A stretch of DNA of 32,260 nt. Source: Pseudomonas sp. GM49. Its GTDB lineage: Bacteria; Pseudomonadota; Gammaproteobacteria; Pseudomonadales; Pseudomonadaceae. A program made the translations under genes and the position numbers. Every line of letters starts with the position of its first letter. The stretch's first letter is position 1. The DNA lies in assembly GCF_000282355.1 (NCBI RefSeq), contig NZ_AKJL01000083.1, positions 1-32,260 of the forward strand, given 5' to 3'. The notes beneath the pieces were generated by a model. It ran no database searches and was not told the DNA's origin. It worked only from the letters and a program-made list of their open reading frames with translations. Of the stretch, positions 25,240-32,260 are shown one piece after another.

Positions 25240-25245
25240 GCCCTG

Positions 25246-27429
25246 ATGCGCGATGATCTCTCCCTTCTGCTGAACTCCCTCAACGATGCCCAACGCCAGG
25301 CCGTAGCGGCCCCCGTGGGTCGTCAGTTGGTCCTGGCCGGTGCTGGTTCCGGTAAAACCCGAGTGCTGGTGCACCGTATCGCCTGGTTGATCCAGGTCGA
25401 AAACGCCTCGCCCCACTCCATCCTGTCGGTGACCTTCACCAACAAGGCTGCTGCCGAGATGCGCCAGCGCATCGAGCAACTGATGGGCATCAACCCGGCC
25501 GGCATGTGGGTTGGCACCTTCCACGGCCTGGCACACCGCTTGTTGCGGGCACACTGGCAGGAAGCGGGCTTGAGCCAGACCTTCCAGATCCTCGACAGCG
25601 ATGACCAGCAACGGCTGGTCAAGCGGGTGATCCGCGAGCTCGGCCTGGACGAACAGCGTTGGCCGGCCCGTCAGGCCCAATGGTTCATCAACGGGCAGAA
25701 AGACGAAGGCCTGCGTCCGCAACACATTCAAGCCAGTGGCGACCTGTTCCTGGCGACCATGCGCGGCATCTATGAAGCCTACGAGGCCGCCTGCCTGCGG
25801 GCGGGCGTCATCGACTTCTCCGAATTGCTGTTGCGCGCCCTCGATCTGTGGCGCGATCACCCGGGCCTGCTCGCTCACTATCAAAAGCGCTTCCGACACA
25901 TTCTGGTGGACGAGTTCCAGGACACCAACGCCGTGCAGTACGCCTGGTTGCGTCTGCTGGCCAAGGGTGGCGACAGCCTGATGGTGGTGGGCGACGACGA
26001 CCAGTCGATCTATGGCTGGCGCGGCGCGAAAATCGAGAACATCTACCAGTATTCCGAAGACTTCCCGGACGCCGAAACCATTCGCCTGGAGCAAAACTAT
26101 CGCTCCACCGCCGGCATCCTGAAGGCTGCCAACGCCTTGATCGCCAACAACACCGGGCGCCTGGGCAAAGAGCTGTGGACAGACGGCGGCGACGGCGAAG
26201 CGATCAACCTGTACGCCGCCTTCAACGAACACGACGAAGCCCGCTACGTTGTCGAAACCATCGAAAGCGCGCTGAAAACCGGCTTGTCGCGAAGCGATAT
26301 CGCGATTCTGTACCGCTCCAACGCCCAATCGCGGGTTCTGGAAGAAGCCTTGCTGCGCGAGCGCATTCCCTACCGTATCTATGGCGGTCAGCGCTTCTTC
26401 GAACGCGCGGAAATCAAGAACGCCATGGCTTACCTGCGTTTGCTCGAAGGACGGGGCAACGATGCCGCGCTGGAACGGGTCATCAATGTGCCGGCCCGTG
26501 GCATTGGCGAGAAAACCGTTGAAGCGATCCGCGACCATGCGCGCCACAGCGATGTATCAATGTGGGAAGCGATGCGCCAACTGGTGGCCAACAAAGGCCT
26601 GACCGGTCGTGCGGCCGGTGCCCTTGGCGCGTTTATCGAGCTGATCGAGAACCTCGCCGCCAAGTGCATGGAAATGCCACTGCACCTGATGACCCAGACC
26701 GTCATCGAACAGTCGGGGCTGATTGCCTATCACGAAGCGGAAAAAGGCGAGAAAGGCCAGGCCCGGGTAGAAAACCTTGAGGAGCTGGTCAGCGCTGCGC
26801 GTAACTTCGAAAACAGCGAAGAAGACGAAGACCTGACGCCATTGGCAGCGTTCCTCGGTCACGCGTCGCTGGAGGCCGGCGATACCCAGGCCGACGAGCA
26901 CGAAGACAGCATTCAACTGATGACCCTGCACAGCGCCAAAGGCCTGGAATTTCCTTATGTGTTCCTGGTGGGTATGGAAGAAGGCCTGTTCCCGCACAAG
27001 ATGAGCCTGGAAGAACCCGGCCGCCTCGAGGAAGAGCGTCGTCTGGCCTACGTCGGCATCACCCGGGCCATGCAGAACCTGGTGATGACCTTTGCCGAAA
27101 CCCGCCGCCTTTATGGCAGCGAGACCTACAACAAGGTGTCGCGTTTCGTACGCGAGGTACCGAAAGGCCTGATTCAGGAGGTTCGGTTGTCCAACAGTGT
27201 CAGCCGTCCTTTTGGTGGCAACCAGTCAATGAGTGGCAGCAACCTGTTCAGCGGCAGCGAGATTCCGCAGACAGGCTTCAGCCTGGGCCAGACCGTACGC
27301 CACTCAGTGTTTGGCGATGGCGTGATCCTGAACTTCGAAGGCGCCGGGGCTCAGGCCCGGGTGCAGGTGAACTTCAGCGAAGGCAGCAAGTGGCTGATGC
27401 TGGGCTACGCGAAACTGGAAGCAATCTAA
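25246..27429 (+). CDS. uvrD: DNA helicase II
   Basis: A 727-residue superfamily 1A helicase that unwinds DNA 3' to 5' in nucleotide-excision repair and mismatch repair. All SF1 motifs are present: Walker A GAGSGKT (32-38), VTFTNKAAAEMRQRI (Ia), VDEFQDTN (II), GDDDQSIYGWRGA (III), LEQNYRS (IV), TLHSAKGLEFPYVFLVGMEEGLFPH (V) and EERRLAYVGITRA (VI). The C-terminal segment LGQTVRHSVFGDGVILNFEG...VNFSEGSKWLMLGYAKLE is the Tudor-like end that binds RNA polymerase in this family. The N-terminus aligns with E. coli UvrD, fixing the start. No Shine-Dalgarno is present and a -10-like box lies six bases upstream; the mRNA may be leaderless. A REPIN follows. Confidence 0.97.
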   Translation: MRDDLSLLLNSLNDAQRQAVAAPVGRQLVLAGAGSGKTRVLVHRIAWLIQVENASPHSILSVTFTNKAAAEMRQRIEQLMGINPAGMWVGTFHGLAHRLLRAHWQEAGLSQTFQILDSDDQQRLVKRVIRELGLDEQRWPARQAQWFINGQKDEGLRPQHIQASGDLFLATMRGIYEAYEAACLRAGVIDFSELLLRALDLWRDHPGLLAHYQKRFRHILVDEFQDTNAVQYAWLRLLAKGGDSLMVVGDDDQSIYGWRGAKIENIYQYSEDFPDAETIRLEQNYRSTAGILKAANALIANNTGRLGKELWTDGGDGEAINLYAAFNEHDEARYVVETIESALKTGLSRSDIAILYRSNAQSRVLEEALLRERIPYRIYGGQRFFERAEIKNAMAYLRLLEGRGNDAALERVINVPARGIGEKTVEAIRDHARHSDVSMWEAMRQLVANKGLTGRAAGALGAFIELIENLAAKCMEMPLHLMTQTVIEQSGLIAYHEAEKGEKGQARVENLEELVSAARNFENSEEDEDLTPLAAFLGHASLEAGDTQADEHEDSIQLMTLHSAKGLEFPYVFLVGMEEGLFPHKMSLEEPGRLEEERRLAYVGITRAMQNLVMTFAETRRLYGSETYNKVSRFVREVPKGLIQEVRLSNSVSRPFGGNQSMSGSNLFSGSEIPQTGFSLGQTVRHSVFGDGVILNFEGAGAQARVQVNFSEGSKWLMLGYAKLEAI

Positions 27430-27448
27430 AAGACCGCCAGAGGTCGAA

Positions 27449-27536
27449 TGTGGGAGCGGGCTTGCTCGCGAAAAACGATCACGCGGTGTTTCTGATGAAC
27501 CGCAGTGCTGCCTTCGCGAGCAAGCCCGCTCCCACA
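27449..27536. repeat. REPIN (inverted REP pair)
   Basis: The left begins TGTGGGAGCGGGCTTG and the right ends CAAGCCCGCTCCCACA; both are the GGGC/GCTC variant, about 40 bases apart. It lies 19 bases after the uvrD stop and 39 before the EamA gene. Confidence 0.93.
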
Positions 27537-27575
27537 GGGTTAGGCGTTGGCCTATGTGAATGAAAGGGAACAAAT

Positions 27576-28016
27576 ATGGGCTCAGGCTTTTTTTCCTCTT
27601 GGACATTCTGGGCCCTGTTATCGGCGGCGTTCGCGGCGATGACCGCCATTTTCGCGAAAGTTGGCATCGAAAACGTCAACTCCGACTTCGCCACCCTGCT
27701 ACGCACGATAGTGGTATTGGTCAGTCTGGCCTTGATTTTGTACGCCACGGGCCAATATCAGTCTTTGGGATCGATCTCTGCGAAGAGCTACCTGTTCCTG
27801 CTGTTGTCGGGCCTGGCCACCGGTGCATCGTGGATCTGCTATTTCCGTGCACTCAAAGTAGGCCCGGCGTCACTGGTTGCCCCAGTGGACAAACTCAGCG
27901 TGGTGCTGGTGGCCATTCTTGGCGTTGTCCTGCTGGGTGAAAAACTCGACCTGCGCCAATGGGGCGGAATCGGCCTGATCACGGCCGGGGTGGTCATGCT
28001 GGCCCTGCGACGCTAG
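27576..28016 (+). CDS. EamA family transporter, single-domain
   Basis: A 146-residue inner-membrane protein with four or five hydrophobic helices. It equals one EamA repeat of the drug/metabolite transporter superfamily; the usual proteins have two repeats and ten helices. Visible marks are SSWTFWALLSAAFAAMTAIFAKVGIENVNS at the start and PVDKLSVVLVAILGVVLLGEKL followed by GGIGLITAGVVMLAL at the end, which is the classic repeat ending. It probably works as a dimer, like small multidrug transporters. Substrate unknown. The ATG is at 27576 after AAGGGAAC. No partner half-transporter is next to it. Confidence 0.92.
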   Translation: MGSGFFSSWTFWALLSAAFAAMTAIFAKVGIENVNSDFATLLRTIVVLVSLALILYATGQYQSLGSISAKSYLFLLLSGLATGASWICYFRALKVGPASLVAPVDKLSVVLVAILGVVLLGEKLDLRQWGGIGLITAGVVMLALRR

Positions 28017-28195
28017 GCGAACGTCCTACAAAACCTTTCCACTCATCTGACATATCAAAGTCAAAAGGCCTTATTGCGCTGACTGAAGCTGAACACGACC
28101 TGTCAGGCAAAAGCCCGAAACACTCTGCCGCTAGCCAGTAACACTTCAGCTGTGCAACATGGCGCGCGTGCCTTCCACAAATGGGAATTCCCTTT

Positions 28196-29074
28196 ATGAA
28201 ACGTTTTCTTAGCATCGCCATGGCGTTGTGCATCGGCCTGACGATGAGTCTCGACGTCAATGCCGCCAAGCGCTTCGGTGGTGGCAAAAGCGCAGGTGCT
28301 GCGCCGACGCACCAGACCAGCCAGATGGCTCCTTCTTCCCCTGGCATGGGCGGCGCTGCGGCGACCGCTGGTGCTGCCGGTGCCGCTGGCGCCGCTGCAA
28401 AGGCCGGTGGCGCCTCGCGCTGGCTCGGCCCTCTGGCCGGTATCGCGGCCGGTGGCCTGCTGACATCCATGTTCATGGGTGACGGCTTCCAGGGCATGCA
28501 GATCTTCGACATCCTGATCATGGCCGTCATTGCGTTCCTGGTCTTCCGCTTTATCGCCGCCCGTCGTCGCAAGCAGCAGGAGCATTACGCTCCGGCCGGC
28601 CACGCGCCGATGCAACGAGAAGTGTTCGAACAGAAGCCGGCCGGCGGTTCGATCTTCGGTGGTTCGGCAGCGCCTGTTGCCGCTCGTCCGGTGATCAATG
28701 CTCCAGCCTGGTTCAACGAAAGCAACTTCGTCGAAGCGGCACGCAATCATTTCCAGTCCCTGCAACAGCACTGGGACGCCAATGAAATGGACAAGATCGC
28801 CGAGTTCGTCACTCCGCAAATGCTGGAGTTCCTCAAGCGTGAGCGGGCTGACCTGGGCGACGGTTTCCAGTCCACCTACATTGACAACCTCAATGTGCAA
28901 CTGGACGGTGTGGACGATCGCGCCGACAAGACCATTGCCACTCTGACCTTCACTGGCGTGTCGAAAACCTCGCGTTTCGACCAGGGTGAAGTCTTCAGCG
29001 AAAGCTGGAACATGGAACGTGCACAGGGCGAAAACCAGCCTTGGCTGGTGGCCGGTATCCGCCAGAACGGCTGA
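28196..29074 (+). CDS. Tim44-domain membrane protein
   Basis: A 292-residue protein with a Tim44-like C-terminal domain. A signal or anchor helix is at 1-23, a low-complexity Ala/Gly stretch at 50-75, two further hydrophobic helices at about 76-95 and 102-122, a basic loop (ARRRKQQ), and the Tim44-like domain from about 170 to 290 (WFNESNFVEAARNHFQSLQQHWDANEMDKIAEFVTPQMLEFLK...). In mitochondria Tim44 ties the import motor to the channel; bacterial relatives have no settled role. The ATG at 28196 follows GGGA; an in-frame ATG at 28181 would add five residues. A strong terminator follows, so it is a single-gene unit. Confidence 0.93.
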   Translation: MKRFLSIAMALCIGLTMSLDVNAAKRFGGGKSAGAAPTHQTSQMAPSSPGMGGAAATAGAAGAAGAAAKAGGASRWLGPLAGIAAGGLLTSMFMGDGFQGMQIFDILIMAVIAFLVFRFIAARRRKQQEHYAPAGHAPMQREVFEQKPAGGSIFGGSAAPVAARPVINAPAWFNESNFVEAARNHFQSLQQHWDANEMDKIAEFVTPQMLEFLKRERADLGDGFQSTYIDNLNVQLDGVDDRADKTIATLTFTGVSKTSRFDQGEVFSESWNMERAQGENQPWLVAGIRQNG

Positions 29075-29103
29075 TCCTCCTCGGCGCTTTACTTGCTGTA
29101 AAC

Positions 29104-29129
29104 AAAACCCCGGCCTCGGCCGGGGTTTT
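29104..29129. terminator. Bidirectional intrinsic terminator
   Basis: AAAACCCCGGCC (29104-29115) and GGCCGGGGTTTT (29118-29129) form a perfect 12-bp inverted repeat with flanking A and T runs. It is 29 bases after the Tim44-domain gene. Confidence 0.93.
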
Positions 29130-29212
29130 CTATTTCGCGGTTGCATCCATAGCGAGCTACTGTATAAACCGCTCCATATAAACCGCGCCATACAAGCAAG
29201 AGGATCCCGGAC

Positions 29213-29620
29213 GTGGAAGAAATCATCGAACAACTGCGTGAAGCCAACGAACCGGTACCGGTCCCCTTGGAGTTGCCCGACGAAGATCAATTGGTGGAAG
29301 TTGAAGAAGAGTTATTCATCAACATTCCTTTCGTCTTCAAAGAGTTTCTGCTGACAGTCAGCGACGTAGTCTATGGCAGCCTGGAGCCGGTGACCGTCAC
29401 CGACCCGCAGTCGCATACCTACCTGCCTGATGTGGCCGCAAATGCCTGGGATGCTGGCGTACCACGCGACCTGATCCCGATCTGCCAGGACGGCGACAAT
29501 TACTACTGCGTCGAAGAAGACGGCACCGTGGTGTTGTGGTCCGGCGAAGAAGAGCTGATCACCGAAGAATCCTGGGAATCGGTGTGGCACTGGGCGCGGG
29601 ACGTCTGGCTGGAAAGTTGA
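29213..29620 (+). CDS. SMI1/KNR4 family protein
   Basis: A 135-residue acidic soluble protein of the SMI1/KNR4 (SUKH) superfamily. Typical marks are VEEELFINIPFVFKEFLLTVSDVVYGSLEPVTV near residues 29-61, the middle VPRDLIPICQDGDNYYCVEEDGTVVLWSGEEE at 84-115, and the closing WESVWHWARDVWLE. Many SUKH proteins are immunity proteins of toxin systems, but no toxin gene is adjacent here, so this is probably an orphan or housekeeping member. The ATG lies after AGAGGATCCCGGACGTG-type leader, of which AGAGGA is the likely ribosome site; the actual first codon in frame is GTG at 29213. It converges with the antiporter gene, 22 bases apart. Confidence 0.9.
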   Translation: MEEIIEQLREANEPVPVPLELPDEDQLVEVEEELFINIPFVFKEFLLTVSDVVYGSLEPVTVTDPQSHTYLPDVAANAWDAGVPRDLIPICQDGDNYYCVEEDGTVVLWSGEEELITEESWESVWHWARDVWLES

Positions 29621-29642
29621 TCCAGCCAACGCCGCTGGGTGG

Positions 29643-31406
29643 TCAATGCCCGGACGACTCTTTGTGATTGTCGAGAGTTTCCAGCAACGCCACCTGCATC
29701 CGCGTATGCACACGAATGAACCAGCGCCACAGCAGCGCCGCCACGGCGGCCGCGACCACGGCGATCAGCACCAGCAACTTGTTGGTCGGCAGAATACTGG
29801 CCGACAAGGCTGCCAATAGCAAAAAGATCACCAATAGCGAAAGGATCGGTATCACTTCGGCGATCACCCGACGCACTCGTTGCGTGTGGCGCCCGGCCAT
29901 TTCCGGCTTCACGCCCATTTCCGCCAGCAGCATCGACAATGCTTTTAGCTTGCGGTACGCCGCAATCAAAAAAGGTAGCGACAACAACAGCGCCCCACCC
30001 CAGATCAATGCCTTCTGCCAGCTCGGGTCGCTGATACAGCCTTGCACGTAGGCCGACATGCGCTCGGCGAAGAACGCGCCCGAGAGGAAGATCGCGATCA
30101 CCAATGCCAGGTTGACCCCAACCTGCAGCAAAATCCTTCTGATCATCGATGCCAGCAATGCCCCCTCACCCTGGGGCTGGATGCTGCGCAGCCATTCGCC
30201 GTACATCCCCAGCACCCGTCCCAGGCGCTCCGGCATGACGCCGGCGAGCTTGATCGACAATGGATCAGCCGCGCGGATCAAATAAGGCGTCAGCAAGGTC
30301 GTGATCACCGAAACAGCCACGGCCACGGGATATAAAAAGTTGCTGGTGACCTGCAACGTCATGCCCAGTGCCGCGATAATGAAAGAGAATTCGCCAATCT
30401 GTGAAAGACCCATCCCGACCCGCAGAGAGGTGCGTCCGTCATTGCCGGCGATAAATGCACCGAGACCACAGGACAGCATCTTGCCAAGCACCACGGCTAC
30501 GGTGATTACGGCGATTGGCCACGCGTATTGAAGCAGGATCGCCGGATCGAGCATCAGCCCGATGGCCACAAAGAAAATCGCACTGAAAAGATCGCGAACC
30601 GGTTCAATCAAGCGCTCAATTTTCAGCAGTTGCCGGGATTCAGCCATGATCGCGCCAATCAGGAACGCCCCGAGGACCATGCTGTATTCAAGCTTGACCA
30701 CCAGCAGGCAGAAGCCAAAACACAGGCCAAGCACGGTAATCAGCAGCATTTCGTTGCTGTCGAATCTGGCCACGTAAGCCAGCAACCGCGGCACCATCAG
30801 AATACCGATGACCAATGCGACGATCATGAACAGCGACAGCTTGCCGACTGTGGAGAACACTTCACCGGAACTGACCGTACCGCTGACGGTGATGCTGGAC
30901 AGCAGTGCGATGATGCCAATGCCCAGGATGTCTTCGACGATCAGCACACCGAATATCAGCTGTGCAAACCGCTCGTTCTTCAGCTTCAGATCGTTGAGCG
31001 CCTTGACGATGATGGTGGTCGAGGAGATCGCCAGGATCGCGCCCAGGAACAGTGAATCCATGGTGTTCCAGTCGAACCAGCGACCAATCTCGTAGCCGAT
31101 CCAGATCATCAGCACGATTTCCAGGAACGCCGCGATGAATGCCGTGGCACCGACCTTGAACAGCTTGCGCAGGCTGAACTCCAGGCCCAGGCAGAACATC
31201 AGGAAAATCACACCGAGTTCGGCCAGGGTCTTGATGGTTTCTTCGTCATGGATCAGGCCGAATGGCGGGGTATGCGGGCCAATGATGAAACCGGCGACGA
31301 TGTATCCCAGCACCACCGGTTGTTTCAGGCGATGGAAAATCACGGTTACCACACCTGCGATCAACATGATCACTGCCAGATCCTGAATGAAACTGATGGC
31401 ATGCAT
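29643..31406 (-). CDS. CPA2 cation:proton antiporter (KefB-like), no RCK domain
   Basis: A 587-residue inner-membrane antiporter that should exchange potassium or sodium for protons. The Na/H exchanger domain spans about residues 1-390, starting FIQDLAVIMLIAGVVTVIFHRLKQPVVLGYIVAGFIIGPHTPP and with LGVIFLMFCLGLEFSLRKL near 60-80. A second membrane part with about four helices follows (residues 405-575). There is no TrkA-N/RCK nucleotide-binding domain, so it is not a glutathione-gated Kef channel. The longer in-frame reading to 31763 covers a structured leader; the ATG at 31406 has GGGAG nine bases upstream and starts the conserved N-terminus. Confidence 0.93.
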   Translation of the reverse strand: MHAISFIQDLAVIMLIAGVVTVIFHRLKQPVVLGYIVAGFIIGPHTPPFGLIHDEETIKTLAELGVIFLMFCLGLEFSLRKLFKVGATAFIAAFLEIVLMIWIGYEIGRWFDWNTMDSLFLGAILAISSTTIIVKALNDLKLKNERFAQLIFGVLIVEDILGIGIIALLSSITVSGTVSSGEVFSTVGKLSLFMIVALVIGILMVPRLLAYVARFDSNEMLLITVLGLCFGFCLLVVKLEYSMVLGAFLIGAIMAESRQLLKIERLIEPVRDLFSAIFFVAIGLMLDPAILLQYAWPIAVITVAVVLGKMLSCGLGAFIAGNDGRTSLRVGMGLSQIGEFSFIIAALGMTLQVTSNFLYPVAVAVSVITTLLTPYLIRAADPLSIKLAGVMPERLGRVLGMYGEWLRSIQPQGEGALLASMIRRILLQVGVNLALVIAIFLSGAFFAERMSAYVQGCISDPSWQKALIWGGALLLSLPFLIAAYRKLKALSMLLAEMGVKPEMAGRHTQRVRRVIAEVIPILSLLVIFLLLAALSASILPTNKLLVLIAVVAAAVAALLWRWFIRVHTRMQVALLETLDNHKESSGH

Positions 31407-31430
31407 GGCGTGAGGCTCCCTGGATGGCAT

Positions 31431-31468
31431 TGCTCGATCCCCGGACGCAGGAAAAGCCTGATCGAGCA
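31431..31468 (-). other. Stem-loop in the antiporter leader
   Basis: TGCTCGAT (31431-31438) pairs with ATCGAGCA (31461-31468), and CAGG with CCTG inside, leaving a nine-base bulge. It lies just upstream of the ribosome site of the antiporter mRNA and could affect its translation. The rest of the gap 31407-31692 shows no gene. Confidence 0.45.
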
Positions 31469-31692
31469 GAACAAAAATCTGGATTGCGCGTAGGAATTGC
31501 CTTTGAGGCAGGGTTTTTTGCAGGGTAACACCGCGACTTCGGGCAGAAAGGCGGTGCAATATATGGAAACAGATCGATCCGGCGTGACGGCGACTCCGCA
31601 CCCGGCGTCCCGATAACTGTTGGTTTGAAAAAACCGCCGAGGCACCCGCAGAGGTGCATCCCTCAAACCTGGCCTTGACCCGTGAGAATGCT

Positions 31693-32175
31693 ATGGAACC
31701 CGGAAACGCCCAGCTGTCGATGACGGTATTGATGACCCCCGACATGGCCAACTTCTCTGGCAATGTTCACGGCGGCACCCTGCTCAAATACCTCGACGAA
31801 GTGGCCTACGCCTGCGCCAGCCGTTATGCCGGCCGCTATGTGGTGACCCTGTCGGTTGATCAGGTCATTTTCCGTGAGCCGATCCATGTCGGCGAACTGG
31901 TGACCTTTCTCGCCTCGGTCAACTACACCGGCAACACCTCCATGGAGGTGGGCATCAAAGTGGTGACCGAGAACATCCGCGAGCGCTCGGTGCGTCACAC
32001 CAACAGTTGCTTCTTCACCATGGTCGCGGTGGATGATCAGCGTAAACCTGCACCGGTACCACCGCTGCAACCGCAGAACAGTGAAGACAAGCGCCGCTAC
32101 ATGCAGGCCCAACAGCGCCGGCAGATTCGTCAGGAGCTGGAAAAGCGTTATCAGGACATCAAGGGCGACGCCTGA
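31693..32175 (+). CDS. Acyl-CoA thioesterase, hotdog fold (YciA-like)
   Basis: A 160-residue cytosolic acyl-CoA hydrolase. The hotdog domain has the family block MANFSGNVHGGTLLKYLDEVAYACASRYAG near residues 17-46, with the Asn and Asp that surround the active site, and TLSVDQVIFREPIHVGELV after it. The C-terminal 40 residues are charged and helical (DKRRYMQAQQRRQIRQELEKRYQDI). The ATG at 31693 gives the standard start; an in-frame ATG at 31654 would add 13 residues and has no good ribosome site. It is divergent from the antiporter. Acyl-chain preference cannot be told from sequence. Confidence 0.92.
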   Translation: MEPGNAQLSMTVLMTPDMANFSGNVHGGTLLKYLDEVAYACASRYAGRYVVTLSVDQVIFREPIHVGELVTFLASVNYTGNTSMEVGIKVVTENIRERSVRHTNSCFFTMVAVDDQRKPAPVPPLQPQNSEDKRRYMQAQQRRQIRQELEKRYQDIKGDA

Positions 32176-32208
32176 GGCGGGTTGTTCTTTGGCGATCTTC
32201 AGACCGCT

Positions 32209-32260
32209 ATCGCGAGCAGGCTCGCTCCCACAAGGTTAATGCCATACTTGTGGGAGCGAG
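32209..32260. repeat. REP elements at the window end
   Basis: One REP unit (ATCGCGAGCAGGCTCGC, then TCCCACA, 32209-32232) and the beginning of another (TGTGGGAGCGAG, 32249-32260), cut by the window edge. They follow the thioesterase gene. Confidence 0.85.

Noticed and set aside
25056..25245. LexA box upstream of uvrD
   Set aside because: CTGTTGCTGATCAACA near 25069-25084 has a left half but lacks the proper ACAG right half, and it is far from the likely promoter. E. coli uvrD is SOS-regulated, but nothing here supports it.
29213..31406. SMI1 gene and antiporter as a toxin-immunity pair
   Set aside because: The antiporter is a full-length CPA2 transporter and the genes are convergent, so there is no sign of a toxin-immunity unit.

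Overview
The window looks like core chromosome of a fluorescent pseudomonad (Pseudomonas fluorescens group). Reasons: high-GC genes with strong Shine-Dalgarno sites, Pseudomonas-type protein families throughout, and many REP/REPIN elements (GTGGGAGC...GCTCGCGA type) in the gaps. From memory, gene order broadly follows the PA5424-PA5443 part of P. aeruginosa PAO1 (purK, purE, LysR, aspA, MocR, acetyltransferases, oadA/pycB, pycA, LysR, RpiR regulator, GGDEF-EAL, uvrD), with extra genes inserted. No tRNA, rRNA, insertion sequence, prophage or CRISPR array is visible.

Layout. 1-2.7 kb, minus strand: a DUF3299 exported protein, a GlsB/YeaQ small membrane protein, and the purEK operon with a terminator-like hairpin in its leader. 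2.9-9.8 kb: a HypT-like LysR regulator divergent from aspA, then an alanine/glycine symporter, a cytoplasmic asparaginase and an AraC regulator. A REPIN lies in each gap after aspA. This block would take up alanine/glycine and deaminate asparagine to aspartate and aspartate to fumarate. 10.0-12.2 kb: an acetylpolyamine amidohydrolase and a PotF/SpuD-like periplasmic polyamine-binding protein, probably one operon. 12.3-15.7 kb: a MocR (GntR-aminotransferase) regulator divergent from a PaiB-like flavoprotein and two GNAT acetyltransferases.

15.8-20.2 kb: the two-subunit pyruvate carboxylase (pycA and oadA/pycB, translationally coupled), divergent from a LysR regulator, then a small PA3496-like gene. 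20.5-25.2 kb: a HexR-like RpiR regulator with a clear palindromic operator over its own promoter, an unrecognised 104-residue protein after an AT-rich stretch, and a membrane PAS-GGDEF-EAL protein that by its residues should be a c-di-GMP phosphodiesterase. 25.2-32.2 kb: uvrD (possibly leaderless), a half-size EamA transporter, a Tim44-domain membrane protein, an SMI1/KNR4 protein, a CPA2 cation/proton antiporter without an RCK domain, and a hotdog acyl-CoA thioesterase.

The most unusual signal is a cluster of DnaA-box-like sequences (two exact TTATCCACA, several near matches at an exact 12-bp period) inside the interdomain linker of the mocR gene. One exact box lies in a different reading frame from the others, which hints at DNA-level rather than protein-level selection.
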